From Cryptosporangium phraense (GTDB lineage: Bacteria > Actinomycetota > Actinomycetes > Mycobacteriales > Cryptosporangiaceae), in assembly GCF_006912135.1 (NCBI RefSeq), contig NZ_VIRS01000008.1:204206-268205 (forward strand): a stretch of 64,000 bases of DNA. Reading direction: 5' to 3'. Below are positions 43,387 through 52,505 of this stretch, in pieces; position 1 is the stretch's first letter; each line of letters starts with the position of its first letter. Both the position numbers and the translations under genes were made by a program. The notes under the pieces were generated by a model. That model saw only the letters and a program-made list of their open reading frames with translations, searched no databases and was not told where the DNA came from.

Positions 43387-45480
43387 TCAGGCCGGCAGGC
43401 TGGCTACACCAGGGGCCAGGAAACGCTGGCCGGTGACTTTTTCCGAGACACCGGACCGGTCCAGGTACGGCGTGATTCCGCCGAGGTGGAACGGCCAGCC
43501 GGCGCCGAGGATCATGCACAGGTCGATGTCCTGGGCCGCCGCGACGACGCCCTCGTCGAGCATCAAGCGGATCTCCTCGGCCAGCGCGGCCACCGCCCGC
43601 TCGCGGATCTCGTCCGCGGTCGGCCCGCCGCCCCGCGGACCGTAGAGCGCCGCCACCTCCGGGTCGACGACCGGCGCGCCGGTCGACCAGTCGAGGAACG
43701 CGGTCTTCTTCGCGTCGACGACCTTGCGCATGTTCTCGGACACGTAGAACCGCGACGGGTAGGCGCCGTGCAGCGTCTCCGAGACGTGCAGCCCGATCGC
43801 CGGCCCGACCAGCTGGAGCAGCAGGAGCGGGCTCATCGGCAGCCCGAGCGGCTCGAGCGCCCGGTCGGCCTCCAGGAAGTCGGTGCCCTCGTCGATCGCC
43901 CGCGTGACCTCACCCAGGAACCGCGTGAGCAGCCGGTTCACCACGAACGCGGGCGCGTCCTTCACCAGCACGCACGACTTGCCGAGCGTCCGGCCGACCG
44001 CGAACGCGGTGGCCAGCGAGGCGTCGTCGGTCCGGGTCGCCCGGACGATCTCCAGCAACGGCAGCACCGCGACCGGGTTGAAGAAGTGGAACCCGACCAC
44101 CCGCTCCGGGTGCTGGAGCTTCGAGGCCATCTCCGAGACCGAGAGCGACGACGTGTTCGTCGCGAGCACGCACGTCGGCGAGACCACGGCCTCGACCTCG
44201 GCGAACACCTGCTGCTTGACGCCGATCTCCTCGAACACGGCCTCGATGACGAAGTCCGCGTCGGCGAACGCGTCCTTGGTCAGCGAGCCGGTCACCAGGG
44301 CCTTCAGCCGGTTGGCCTTGTCGGGCGACACCCGGCCGCGCGAGAGCAGCTTCTCGATCTCGGCGTGCACGTACCCGACGCCCTTGTCCAGCCGCGACTG
44401 ATCGAGGTCGGTGAGCACCACCGGCACCTCGAGCTTGCGCGCGAACAGCAGCGCGAGCTGACCGGCCATCAGACCGGCCCCCACGACACCGACCTTGGTG
44501 ACCGGCCGGGCCAGCGACCGGTCCGGCACTCCGACCGGCCGCTTCGCGCGCTTCTGCACGAGGTCGAACGAGTACAGCCCGGCCCGGAGCTCGTCGCTCA
44601 TGATCAGGTCGGCCAGCGCCTCGTCCTCGTCGGCGGTGCCGTTCTCGAACGTCGAGGTCTTGGCCGCGGCGATCAGGTCGAGCGCCCGGTAGGGCGACGG
44701 CGAGGCCCCGTGCACCTTTCCGTCGGCGACGGCGCGGCCCCAAGCCACGGCGTCGTCCCAGGCCTGCCCCCGGTCGACCTCCGGACGGGTGACGACGACG
44801 TCACCCCGCAGCACACCGGCGGCCCACTCCAGCGACCGCTCGAGGAAGTCGGCCGGCTCGAACATCACGTCGCCGATGCCCAGCTCGAGGTACTGCTTCG
44901 GCTTGAGCATCTTGTTCTGGTTGAGCGCGTTCTCGACGATCACCGTCACCGCGTTGCCGGCGCCGATCAGGTTCGGCAGCAGCCAGGTGCCGCCCCAGCC
45001 CGGTACCAGCCCGAGGAACACCTCGGGCAGGGCCAGCGCGGCCGCTCCGGACGAGATCGTCCGGTAGTCGCAGTGCAGGCCGATCTCGATGCCGCCGCCC
45101 ATCGCCGCGCCGTTGACGAACGCGAACGTCGGCACGGACGCGTTGCGCAGCCGGGCGAAGACCCGGTGCCCGAGCCGCCCGATCTCCAGCGCCTGGTCGC
45201 GGCCGGTGATCCGGGGCACCCCGTCCAGGTCGGCCCCGACCGCGAACACGAACGGCTTGCCGGTCACCGCGATCGCCTCGACGCCCGGAGTGTGGGCCTC
45301 GATCTCGTCGATCGCCGCGTCCAGCGACGCCAGCCCACCCGGGCCGAACGTCGACGGGCGGGTGTGGTCCTTGCCGTTGTCCAGCGTGATCAGCGCGATC
45401 TCGCCGTCCAGACCGGGCAGGTTCAGGAACCGGACGTGGGCCTCGGTGACGACCTCGTCGGCGAATTCAGGGGTGGTCAC
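43387..45480 (-). CDS. fadB: Enoyl-CoA hydratase / 3-hydroxyacyl-CoA dehydrogenase (trifunctional alpha subunit)
   Basis: 697 residues, the length of FadB/FadJ alpha subunits. The N-terminal crotonase half has the oxyanion-hole sequences GADLDGVPRI and NGAAMGGGIEIGLHCDYR. The NAD-binding half starts VGVVGAGLMAGQLALLFARK and contains the catalytic FHFFNPVAVLPLLEIV (His) and AFVVNRLLTRFLGE. It hydrates enoyl-CoA and oxidises the hydroxyacyl-CoA in beta-oxidation, in complex with the thiolase encoded upstream. GTG 45480 overlaps the thiolase stop (GTGA). Terminator at 43340-43373. Confidence 0.95.
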   Translation of the reverse strand: MTTPEFADEVVTEAHVRFLNLPGLDGEIALITLDNGKDHTRPSTFGPGGLASLDAAIDEIEAHTPGVEAIAVTGKPFVFAVGADLDGVPRITGRDQALEIGRLGHRVFARLRNASVPTFAFVNGAAMGGGIEIGLHCDYRTISSGAAALALPEVFLGLVPGWGGTWLLPNLIGAGNAVTVIVENALNQNKMLKPKQYLELGIGDVMFEPADFLERSLEWAAGVLRGDVVVTRPEVDRGQAWDDAVAWGRAVADGKVHGASPSPYRALDLIAAAKTSTFENGTADEDEALADLIMSDELRAGLYSFDLVQKRAKRPVGVPDRSLARPVTKVGVVGAGLMAGQLALLFARKLEVPVVLTDLDQSRLDKGVGYVHAEIEKLLSRGRVSPDKANRLKALVTGSLTKDAFADADFVIEAVFEEIGVKQQVFAEVEAVVSPTCVLATNTSSLSVSEMASKLQHPERVVGFHFFNPVAVLPLLEIVRATRTDDASLATAFAVGRTLGKSCVLVKDAPAFVVNRLLTRFLGEVTRAIDEGTDFLEADRALEPLGLPMSPLLLLQLVGPAIGLHVSETLHGAYPSRFYVSENMRKVVDAKKTAFLDWSTGAPVVDPEVAALYGPRGGGPTADEIRERAVAALAEEIRLMLDEGVVAAAQDIDLCMILGAGWPFHLGGITPYLDRSGVSEKVTGQRFLAPGVASLPA

Positions 45481-46679
45481 TTGGTTCCCTCCCAGTTCGG
45501 GTTCTCCCAGATGACCGCCCCGCCCATGCCGATGCCGATGCACATCGCGGTCAGGCCGTACCGCACGTCCGGACGCTCGGCGAAGTGCCGGGCGAGCTGC
45601 GTGAACAGCCGCACGCCGGAGGACGCCAGCGGGTGTCCGATCGCGATCGCGCCACCCCAGGGGTTCACGCGCTCGTCGTCGTCGGCAATGCCGAAGTGGT
45701 CGAGCAACGCGAGGACCTGCACCGCGAACGCCTCGTTGAGCTCGAACAGGCCGATGTCGTCGATCGTCAGACCGGCCTTGGCCAGCGCCTTCTCGGTCGC
45801 GGGAACCGGGCCGACGCCCATCACCTCGGGCTCGACGCCGACATAGGCGAAGCTCACCAGCCGGGCGCCGATCGGGAGCCCGAGTTCGCGGGCGACGTCC
45901 TCGGCGGCCAGGAGGCTCGCGGTCGCGCCGTCGTTGAGGCCGGCGCTGTTGCCCGCGGTGACCCGGCCGTGCGGGCGGAACGGCGTCTTCAAGCCGGCCA
46001 GGCCCTCCAGCGTCGTCTCCGGGCGCGGGGGCTCGTCGGCGGTCGCGAGGCCCCAGCCCTTCTCGGCGCTGCGGGTGGCCACCGTGACCAGGTCCCGCTG
46101 GATCTTCCCGTCGGCCAGCGCCTTCGCGTACTTCTGCTGCGAGCCCAGCGCGAAGGCGTCCGCGCGTTCCTTCGTCAGGTGCGGGAAACGGTCGTGCAGG
46201 TTCTCCGCGGTCTGGCCCATGACCAGCGCGGACGGGTCGACGATCCGCTCGGAGAGGAAGCGCGGGTTCGGGTCGACGCCCTCGCCCATCGGGTGGCGTC
46301 CCATGTGCTCGACGCCACCGGCGATCGCCAGGTCGTAGGCGCCGAACGCGATGCCGCCGGCGACGCTGGTCGCGGCGGTCATCGCGCCGGCGCACATCCG
46401 GTCGACGGCGAAGCCGGGCACCGACTTCGGCAGACCGGCCAGCAGTGCGGCGGTACGGCCGATCGTGAGGCCCTGGTCGCCGGTCTGGGTGGTGGCGGCG
46501 ATGGCCACCTCGTCGATCCGCTCTCCCGGTAGCGACGGGTTACGGCGGAGCAGCTCGCGGATGGTGCGGATCACGAGGTCGTCGGCGCGCGTCTCGGCAT
46601 AGATCCCCTTGGGTCCGGCCTTGCCGAACGGGGTGCGGACGCCGTCGACGAAGACCACGTCACGGCTCTGACGGGACAC
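45477..46679 (-). CDS. fadA: Acetyl-CoA C-acyltransferase (thiolase)
   Basis: 400 residues. It cleaves 3-ketoacyl-CoA with CoA in beta-oxidation. The acylated Cys is in VDRMCAGAMTAATSV (about residue 90), the His in NPWGGAIAIGHPLASSGVR and the second Cys in TAMCIGIGMGGAV, so the active site is complete. It is the first gene of the two-gene operon with fadB and overlaps it by four bases. Confidence 0.96.
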   Translation of the reverse strand: MSRQSRDVVFVDGVRTPFGKAGPKGIYAETRADDLVIRTIRELLRRNPSLPGERIDEVAIAATTQTGDQGLTIGRTAALLAGLPKSVPGFAVDRMCAGAMTAATSVAGGIAFGAYDLAIAGGVEHMGRHPMGEGVDPNPRFLSERIVDPSALVMGQTAENLHDRFPHLTKERADAFALGSQQKYAKALADGKIQRDLVTVATRSAEKGWGLATADEPPRPETTLEGLAGLKTPFRPHGRVTAGNSAGLNDGATASLLAAEDVARELGLPIGARLVSFAYVGVEPEVMGVGPVPATEKALAKAGLTIDDIGLFELNEAFAVQVLALLDHFGIADDDERVNPWGGAIAIGHPLASSGVRLFTQLARHFAERPDVRYGLTAMCIGIGMGGAVIWENPNWEGTK

Positions 46680-46912
46680 AGGTCCTCCACGGTTTGGCAG
46701 CGGATACCGCGAATGCTACTCGCCGGTAACACCGTCCGGTCGCGACCCGGCGGCGTGTGACGCGGCACACCGCCCACTTAACACCGCGCCGGGTGCGGTC
46801 AGGCTTCCGGCGCCTCGCTGGTGCCGACGATGACGGGCTATCCGGGACGACCTCACCGACGACGAGCGCGACGTGGTCCGCCGGATCCCCGACGTACTCC
46901 GGAAGCTAGGGT
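46680..46912. other. Intergenic, short coding-like remnant
   Basis: Between the thiolase start and the ZTP riboswitch. On the plus strand, about 46841-46914, one frame reads IRDDLTDDERDVVRRIPDVL then KLG and a stop, with ordinary protein composition, but a stop lies just upstream (about 46829) and no start codon is available. It may be the tail of a decayed gene, or chance. No promoter was identified with confidence. Confidence 0.3.
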
Positions 46913-47003
46913 AGGGACGCCGCGACTGGCGCAGTCGAAGGTGGAAACAACCACCGGGAAGCGGCACCGACCCGTTATTTCAACACCGTGCGCCTGGGTG
47001 GGC
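46913..47003 (+). promoter_or_regulatory. ZTP (pfl) riboswitch of glyA
   Basis: The conserved parts of the ZTP aptamer are present in order: CGCGACTGGCG (46921-46931), the P2 hairpin GGTGG-aaacaa-CCACC (46940-46955) running into CCACCGGGAAGCGGC, a variable linker, and the 3' domain GCGCCTGGG (46990-46998). It senses ZTP/ZMP, a sign of 10-formyl-folate shortage, and normally turns on one-carbon genes such as glyA. After the aptamer, GCTGA (47007-47011) pairs with TCAGC (47020-47024) and GGGCT with AGCCC (47005-47009/47029-47033) over the GAGGAG ribosome site, so control of translation is likely. Confidence 0.9.
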
Positions 47004-47035
47004 GGGGCTGACGTCACCATCAGCGAGGAGCCCAC

Positions 47036-48292
47036 ATGGCGCTCAACCAACCGCCCACGCCCCACCTCGACGCCGAAGACCCCGAGGTCGCCCGCCTGAT
47101 CGTCGACGAGGCCCAGCGCCAGCAGGACTCGATCCGGCTGATCGCCTCGGAGAACTACGTCTCGACCGCCGTGCTCGAGGCCACCGGCTCGGTCTTCACG
47201 AACAAGTACTCCGAGGGCTACGCGGGCAAGCGCTACTACGAGGGCCAGCAACTCGTCGACCCGCTCGAGGAGCTGGCCATCGCCCGCGCGAAGGCCGTCT
47301 TCGGAGTCGAGCACGCGAACGTGCAGCCGTACTCCGGCTCGCCCGCGAACCTCGCGATCTACCTGGCCACGCTCACGCCCGGCGACACCGTGATGGGCAT
47401 GGGGCTCCCGAGCGGTGGCCACCTGACCCACGGCTGGAGCGTCTCGGCCACCGGCAAGTGGTTCAACGCCGTCCACTACGGCGTCCGCAAGGAGACCGGG
47501 CGCGTCGACCTGGACGAGGTGCGCGACCTGGCGCTCAAGGAGCGCCCGAAGCTGATCTTCTGCGGCGGCACCGCCGTCCCGCGGACGATCGACTTCGCCG
47601 GCTTCGCCGCCATCGCCAAGGAGGTCGGCGCGGTCCTGGCCGCGGACATCGCGCACATCGCCGGGCTGATCGCCGGTGGCGCGCACCCGTCGCCGGTCGG
47701 CTCGGCCGACATCATCTCGACGACGACGCACAAGACGCTGCGCGGACCGCGCGGCGCGATGCTGATGTCGACCGAGGAGTACGCGAAGGCGCTCGACAAG
47801 GCCGTCTTCCCGGGCCTGCAGGGCGGTCCGCACAACCACACGACCGCGGCCATCGCGGTGGCGCTCAAGGAAGCGCAGACGCCGGAGTTCTCGGCCTACG
47901 CCCACCAGGTCGTGGCGAACGCCAAGGCGCTGGCCGACGCGCTGCTGGAGCGGGGCTTCGACCTGGTCTCGGGCGGAACCGACAACCACCTGATCCTGGC
48001 CGACCTCACGCCGAAGGGCATCGGCGGCAAGCCGGCCGCGAAGGCGCTCGACCGGGCCGGCGTCGAGCTGAACTACAACACGGTGCCGTTCGACCCGCGC
48101 AAGCCGTTCGACCCGTCCGGTATCCGGATCGGCACCGCGGCCGTCACCACCCGGGGCCTCACCCCGGCGCAGATGCCGCAGATCGCCGACTTCATCGACC
48201 GCGCGATCGCGGCCGAGAACAACGACGACGCCCTCGACGCGATCGCCGCCGAGGTCCGCGAGCTCCTGAGCGCGTTCCCGGTCCCGGCCTGA
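47036..48292 (+). CDS. glyA: Serine hydroxymethyltransferase
   Basis: 418 residues. A PLP enzyme that converts serine and tetrahydrofolate to glycine and methylene-tetrahydrofolate, the main one-carbon source. Motifs: LIASENYVS, NKYSEGYAGKRYYEG, the PLP lysine in STTTHKTLRGPRGAML and the C-terminal IRIGTAAVTTRG. ATG 47036 lies six bases after GAGGAG, which sits inside the riboswitch expression platform. Monocistronic by context. A 6-bp hairpin (GCCGGG-aagc-CCCGGC, 48293-48308) right after the stop is a weak terminator candidate. Confidence 0.98.
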   Translation: MALNQPPTPHLDAEDPEVARLIVDEAQRQQDSIRLIASENYVSTAVLEATGSVFTNKYSEGYAGKRYYEGQQLVDPLEELAIARAKAVFGVEHANVQPYSGSPANLAIYLATLTPGDTVMGMGLPSGGHLTHGWSVSATGKWFNAVHYGVRKETGRVDLDEVRDLALKERPKLIFCGGTAVPRTIDFAGFAAIAKEVGAVLAADIAHIAGLIAGGAHPSPVGSADIISTTTHKTLRGPRGAMLMSTEEYAKALDKAVFPGLQGGPHNHTTAAIAVALKEAQTPEFSAYAHQVVANAKALADALLERGFDLVSGGTDNHLILADLTPKGIGGKPAAKALDRAGVELNYNTVPFDPRKPFDPSGIRIGTAAVTTRGLTPAQMPQIADFIDRAIAAENNDDALDAIAAEVRELLSAFPVPA

Positions 48293-48331
48293 GCCGGGAA
48301 GCCCCGGCCTGAGTCTCGAAGCCCTGGCCGC

Positions 48332-49588
48332 CTACTCGGCGGACAGGGCTTCGAGCAGTCCCGGGCCGACCAGGCCGATCTGCCACTCGCGGGCGCCGTG
48401 GGCGCGCAGCGACTGCTCGACGCCGTCGAGCGCCAGCGGCTCGGGCGGGCTCCAGCAGACCCGGCGGACGGTGTCGGGCGCGATCAGGTTCTCGGCCGGC
48501 ACGTCGTACTCGCTCGACAGCCCGGCCACGACCGCCTTCGCCCTGGTCAGCCGCCCGGCCGCGGCCGGGTCGCGATCGGCCCAGCGGTGCGCGGGCGGCG
48601 GCCCGTCCCCGCCGGTGGCGGTCGTCGGCAGCCCGTTCTGGGGCAGCGCCCGGGCCTTCCCCAGCGCATCGAGCCAGGTCGACGCCAGCCGGCGCGTCGC
48701 CCGCCCGGAGTAGACCGGCAGCGACAGCAGCGCCCGCTCGTCGGCCGGGTCGGCCTGCGCGGCCGCCACGATCGCCGAGTCCGGCAGGACCCGCCCGGGC
48801 GCCAGGTCGCGACGGCGGGCGATCTCGTCCCGGGCCTCCCACAGCGCCCGCACCCGGGCCAGGCCGCGCGCGGTCCGCACCCGGTGGATGCCGGACGTCC
48901 GTCGCCACGGCTCCGCCCGGGGCGCCGGCGGCTTGCTCGCCACCAGCGCGGCGAACTCCTCCTCGGCCCAGGCCTGCTTCCCCTGCCGGGTCAGCTCCTC
49001 GGCCAGCGCGTCCCGCAGCTCCACCAGCAGTTCGACGTCGAGCGCCGCGTACGTGAGCCACTCGACGGGCAGCGGACGGGTGCTCCAGTCGGCGGCCGAG
49101 TGGCCCTTCTCCAGCGTCCGCCCGAGAACACGCTCGGTCATCGCGCCCAGGCCGACGCGCTCGAAGCCGGCCAGCCGCCCGGCCAGCTCGGTGTCGAACA
49201 GCTTGCGCGGGCGCAGGCCCAGCTCGGCCAGGCAGGGCAGGTCCTGCGAGGCCGCGTGCAGCACCCACTCGGTGTCGACGATCGCCGCGTCGATCACCGC
49301 GAGGTCGTCGAACGGCAACGGGTCGATCAGCACGGTGCCGCCGGCCTGTGCACCACCGCGCCGCAGCTGCACGAGGTACGCCCGCTGGCCGTACCGGTAA
49401 CCGGAGGCCCGCTCGGCGTCGACCGCGACCGGCCCGTCGGCCGACGCGAGCATCGCGGCCGCTTCGGCCAGCGCCTCGGCGGTGTCGACGGGGTCCGGTG
49501 TGCCGTCCCGCGGTACCAGAAGAGGGACGGGAGGCGGCGTTTCCGGTTGCTGTGTCCCGCTTGCACCAGGGTTCGCCGCGTCGTTCAC
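48332..49588 (-). CDS. rnd: Ribonuclease D-like DEDDy exonuclease with HRDC domain
   Basis: 418 residues. The DEDDy 3'-5' exonuclease has VAVDAERASG (Asp, Glu), LHAASQDLPCL (Asp) and the DEDDy tyrosine motif YAALDVELL. One HRDC domain follows (RVLPDSAIVAAAQ) and a C-terminal helical part. RNase D trims tRNA and other structured RNA 3' ends. The GTG at 49588 follows GGTGAGG closely; upstream residues in frame are non-conserved Arg-rich. A rnd-DUF3000-hemE neighbourhood is typical of actinobacteria. Confidence 0.92.
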   Translation of the reverse strand: MNDAANPGASGTQQPETPPPVPLLVPRDGTPDPVDTAEALAEAAAMLASADGPVAVDAERASGYRYGQRAYLVQLRRGGAQAGGTVLIDPLPFDDLAVIDAAIVDTEWVLHAASQDLPCLAELGLRPRKLFDTELAGRLAGFERVGLGAMTERVLGRTLEKGHSAADWSTRPLPVEWLTYAALDVELLVELRDALAEELTRQGKQAWAEEEFAALVASKPPAPRAEPWRRTSGIHRVRTARGLARVRALWEARDEIARRRDLAPGRVLPDSAIVAAAQADPADERALLSLPVYSGRATRRLASTWLDALGKARALPQNGLPTTATGGDGPPPAHRWADRDPAAAGRLTRAKAVVAGLSSEYDVPAENLIAPDTVRRVCWSPPEPLALDGVEQSLRAHGAREWQIGLVGPGLLEALSAE

Positions 49589-49840
49589 GCCCTCACCGTA
49601 GCGAGACGCTCGGTCGCGGTGGGTGTCGGCACGCTCTGGACGTCCTCCGGACGGCCGTCGAGGCCTCCTACGGGCGGCGGATAGGCGTCGGATGGACGTC
49701 AGAACGCCTGCTGGAAGTCGACCTGCTCGACCCTGCTCGCTACGGTGAGTTCCGTCTTTAGGCGTGAGCTGTGTGTGCACCGTGCAACCACGTGGAGCAG
49801 CCTCTAGGCACAAATGGTCGGACCTGAAGGGCAGCTCACG

Positions 49841-50911
49841 ATGTCAGACCGCGGAGACGAGTCCTTCGCTCCACCTACCGCCCAGACCGGGCCGTTACCC
49901 GGCCCGCGGCCGCCGACGAGCGGCTGGCCCCAGGCCGGCTCCTCCTACTCCGGCCCGCCGTCCTACGGCGCCCCCACCGCGCCGATAGCGCCGCCGCCGA
50001 CCCCGACTCAGACGACCGGCGCGTTCGGCTCGCCCGTGCACCACCCCACCCCCGCGGGGTACGGGCCGGGTGGCCCCGGCTCGCCGTTACCCCCACGCCG
50101 GCCCACCGAGCGGCGCTCCGCGCCCCGGCTGCTCACGATCGGGACGTTCGTCCTGACGCTGCTGCTGCTGATCGCGGTCATCGTCCAGACCGTGCTGCTG
50201 TCCGGCCTCTCCAGCGACGTCGACGACGCCCGGGCCGCCCAGAGCCGCGCCGAGACGGCTGCCTCCAAGGACCGCGAGGACGTCTCGAACCTGACCAAGC
50301 GCATCCAGGCGCTGGAGGAGCGCACCGAGGGCACGCTGAACTCGACCGCGGTCGCCAAGAAGGTGCTGCCGTCCGTGTTCAGCGTCCGGGCCGGTCAGGC
50401 CACCGGCACCGCGTTCGCGTTCGGGCAGGCCCCGAACGGCGGCACGTTCCTGGTGACGAACTACCACGTCGTCGAGTCGCTGCTCACCAGCGGCAGCAAG
50501 AACGCCACGATCCAGCGCGACTCGGAGACCTACCCGGTCACCGTCGACCGCACCGACCAGCAGCGCGACCTGGCCGTGCTGCGCACGACGGCCAAGTTCC
50601 AGCCGCTGAAGCCGGCCAAGGTCGCGGTCGAGCCGGGCGACCCGGTGATCGTCGTCGGCGCCCCCCTCGGGCTCACCGACACGGTCACCACCGGCGTCGT
50701 CAGCGCGGTCCGCAACGACGTCGAGGGCCTCAACACCCGGGTGATCCAGTTCGACGCGGCGATCAACCCGGGCAACTCCGGTGGGCCGGTGATCAACGCC
50801 AACGGCGAGGTCGTCGGCATCGCCCAGGCCAAGATCATCGCCGAAGGCGCCGACGGCCTCGGGCTCGCGATCCCCATCGACGAGGTCTGCAAGGGCCTCA
50901 TCTCCTGCTGA
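49841..50911 (+). CDS. Membrane-anchored trypsin-like serine protease (S1C/HtrA-like, no PDZ)
   Basis: 356 residues. Residues 1-95 are a cytoplasmic Pro/Gly/Ser-rich tail, 96-121 a membrane helix, 125-165 a coiled coil, and 175-356 a trypsin-fold protease outside the cell: H209 in VTNYHVVE, D243 in RDLAVLR and S313 in NPGNSGGP form the triad. No PDZ domain follows, unlike DegP/HtrA. ATG 49841 is preferred over ATG 49814 because GAAGGGCAG lies at the right distance. The next gene encodes a protein of the same tail-helix-coiled-coil plan without protease. Confidence 0.9.
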   Translation: MSDRGDESFAPPTAQTGPLPGPRPPTSGWPQAGSSYSGPPSYGAPTAPIAPPPTPTQTTGAFGSPVHHPTPAGYGPGGPGSPLPPRRPTERRSAPRLLTIGTFVLTLLLLIAVIVQTVLLSGLSSDVDDARAAQSRAETAASKDREDVSNLTKRIQALEERTEGTLNSTAVAKKVLPSVFSVRAGQATGTAFAFGQAPNGGTFLVTNYHVVESLLTSGSKNATIQRDSETYPVTVDRTDQQRDLAVLRTTAKFQPLKPAKVAVEPGDPVIVVGAPLGLTDTVTTGVVSAVRNDVEGLNTRVIQFDAAINPGNSGGPVINANGEVVGIAQAKIIAEGADGLGLAIPIDEVCKGLISC

Positions 50912-50956
50912 ACCCCTGAAGCACCCGCCACAGATCCGAACGACCAGGAGGCTCCC

Positions 50957-51787
50957 GTGTCCAACCCGGGCTACGGCAACCAGGGCGGCCCCTACCAGCC
51001 TGGTTCGCCATATCCGACCGATCCCCAGTACGGAACGCCGGCCCAGCCGGCGCCCGCCTCCGACCCGTGGGCCCAGCCGGCCGCGAGCCCGTACCCGGCG
51101 ACGCCGACGTCGGGCAGCGAGTACGCGGCCCCGGTGTCCGGCGCCGAGTACTCAGTTCCCGGCTACGCACCCGCGTCGGCTCCGCCCGCGTCCGTGCCGC
51201 CCGCGTCGGCGCCGCCGGCCTCGGTTCCGCCGGCGTCGGCGCCCCCCGGCTACGGGGCCGCGCCCGGCGCCTACCCGTACCAGACCGGGCCGATCCCGGT
51301 CGGCAACCCGACCCAGGGATACCCGACCGCGCCGTTACCGGCCGGGGCCGAGGTCGGCCCGTCCGGCTACGGCCGTCCGCCGGCCGGCCGGAACCGCCTG
51401 GCGATCATCCTCGGTGCCGCCGCGGCCGTGCTGCTCGTGCTCAGCCTGGTGATGACCGGTCTGTTCATCGCCAAGAACAACAAGCAGAACGACACCCAGG
51501 CGAAGCTGACGTCGGCCGAGTCGACGATCGACGAGCGCGACAAGAAGATCACCGGGCTGGAGAAGGACCTCCAGGACACCAAGACCAAGCTGACGAACAC
51601 CGAGCAGCAGCTGAACGGTACGCAGCAGTCGCTGGGTCAGACCAACTCCGACAAACAGATCATCTCCCAGTGCCTCAAGCTGGTGATCCAGGCGATCGAC
51701 GCGATCAACGCCGGCAACCAGGCCCAGGTGGACACCTTGATCAAGCAGCTGGATGAACCCTGCACCAAGGCCGAGAAATTGATCTAG
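50957..51787 (+). CDS. Pro-rich single-pass membrane protein with extracellular coiled coil
   Basis: 276 residues. A long N-terminal tail rich in Pro, Ala, Ser and Tyr (with five near-repeats of PPAS[AV]) precedes one membrane helix (about 146-170; LAIILGAAAAVLLVLSLVM), a coiled coil (about 175-230) and a short C-terminal part with two Cys (SQCLKLV, DEPCTKAE) that could form a disulfide. The plan copies the membrane protease gene 45 bp upstream, so the two may interact through the coiled coil. Its TAG stop directly abuts the stop of the convergent DUF3000 gene. Confidence 0.82.
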   Translation: MSNPGYGNQGGPYQPGSPYPTDPQYGTPAQPAPASDPWAQPAASPYPATPTSGSEYAAPVSGAEYSVPGYAPASAPPASVPPASAPPASVPPASAPPGYGAAPGAYPYQTGPIPVGNPTQGYPTAPLPAGAEVGPSGYGRPPAGRNRLAIILGAAAAVLLVLSLVMTGLFIAKNNKQNDTQAKLTSAESTIDERDKKITGLEKDLQDTKTKLTNTEQQLNGTQQSLGQTNSDKQIISQCLKLVIQAIDAINAGNQAQVDTLIKQLDEPCTKAEKLI

Positions 51788-52360
51788 CTACGCGGAGTGG
51801 TGCGCCGCCAGGACCGTGACGCCTGGCGGCGGGAGGCCGGCGGTCGAGGCCAGGAGGACGCACCAGGCGTCAAGGTGGGGGGCCAGGTCGACCGACGCGT
51901 CGAGCATCGGGGTCCAGGACGCCCGCACCTCGACGTCGGAGCTGGTCGGCGGCCCGGCCAGGTCACCGAACCGGGTCGAGCTCACCTGCGTCACCGTGCC
52001 GCCGATCGCCGCGTACTTGGCGCCGGCCAGGTCCAGCGCGTCCAGCAGCCAGCTCCACCCGACCGCGGCCAGCATCGGGTCGGTGCCCATCTCGGACTCC
52101 AGCTCGGCGGTCACGTACGACACCACCCGCCAGTGCCCGTCCCACGCCTCCTGGCCGGACGGGTCGTGGAGAACGATCAACCGGCCGGTGGCGACCTCTT
52201 CGTCACCGCGGAGCACGGTGCCGGAGAGCGCGAAGCTCCGCGGGGCGAGGCGCTGAGGAGCCGGAACCTCTTCGAGCATGATCTCCGGCCGCGTGTGCAC
52301 CGCGCGCAGCGACGCCACGGCGAGCTCGAACTGGTCAGGCTCGGCGCCGGTGGGGGCCAT
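51788..52360 (-). CDS. DUF3000 domain protein
   Basis: 190 residues, all one conserved actinobacterial domain of unknown function. Recognised from [30 protein letters not shown] near the N-terminus (written as two overlapping segments: [16 protein letters not shown] and [16 protein letters not shown]), [20 protein letters not shown] and the C-terminal [20 protein letters not shown]. The gene habitually sits beside hemE and rnd, as here, but no role in haem or RNA metabolism has been shown. It shares a 145-bp divergent gap with hemE. Confidence 0.88.
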   Translation of the reverse strand: MAPTGAEPDQFELAVASLRAVHTRPEIMLEEVPAPQRLAPRSFALSGTVLRGDEEVATGRLIVLHDPSGQEAWDGHWRVVSYVTAELESEMGTDPMLAAVGWSWLLDALDLAGAKYAAIGGTVTQVSSTRFGDLAGPPTSSDVEVRASWTPMLDASVDLAPHLDAWCVLLASTAGLPPPGVTVLAAHHSA

Positions 52361-52505
52361 GACTCAAGAGCGTAGGGGGAGCGGCAGAGCCCGCACAGCG
52401 CGGCGCGCCGGTCCGCCCGTCCCGAGCGCCGAACGGTGGTCGGGCGGCACCGGCGCCCCTCGGGCACCACGTCGCCGTCAACCGGCCGGGCGTCACCGTG
52501 AAACC

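Noticed and set aside
43147..45846. 899-codon plus-strand frame opposite fadB
   Set aside because: Antisense to a complete beta-oxidation enzyme; composition of a shadow frame.
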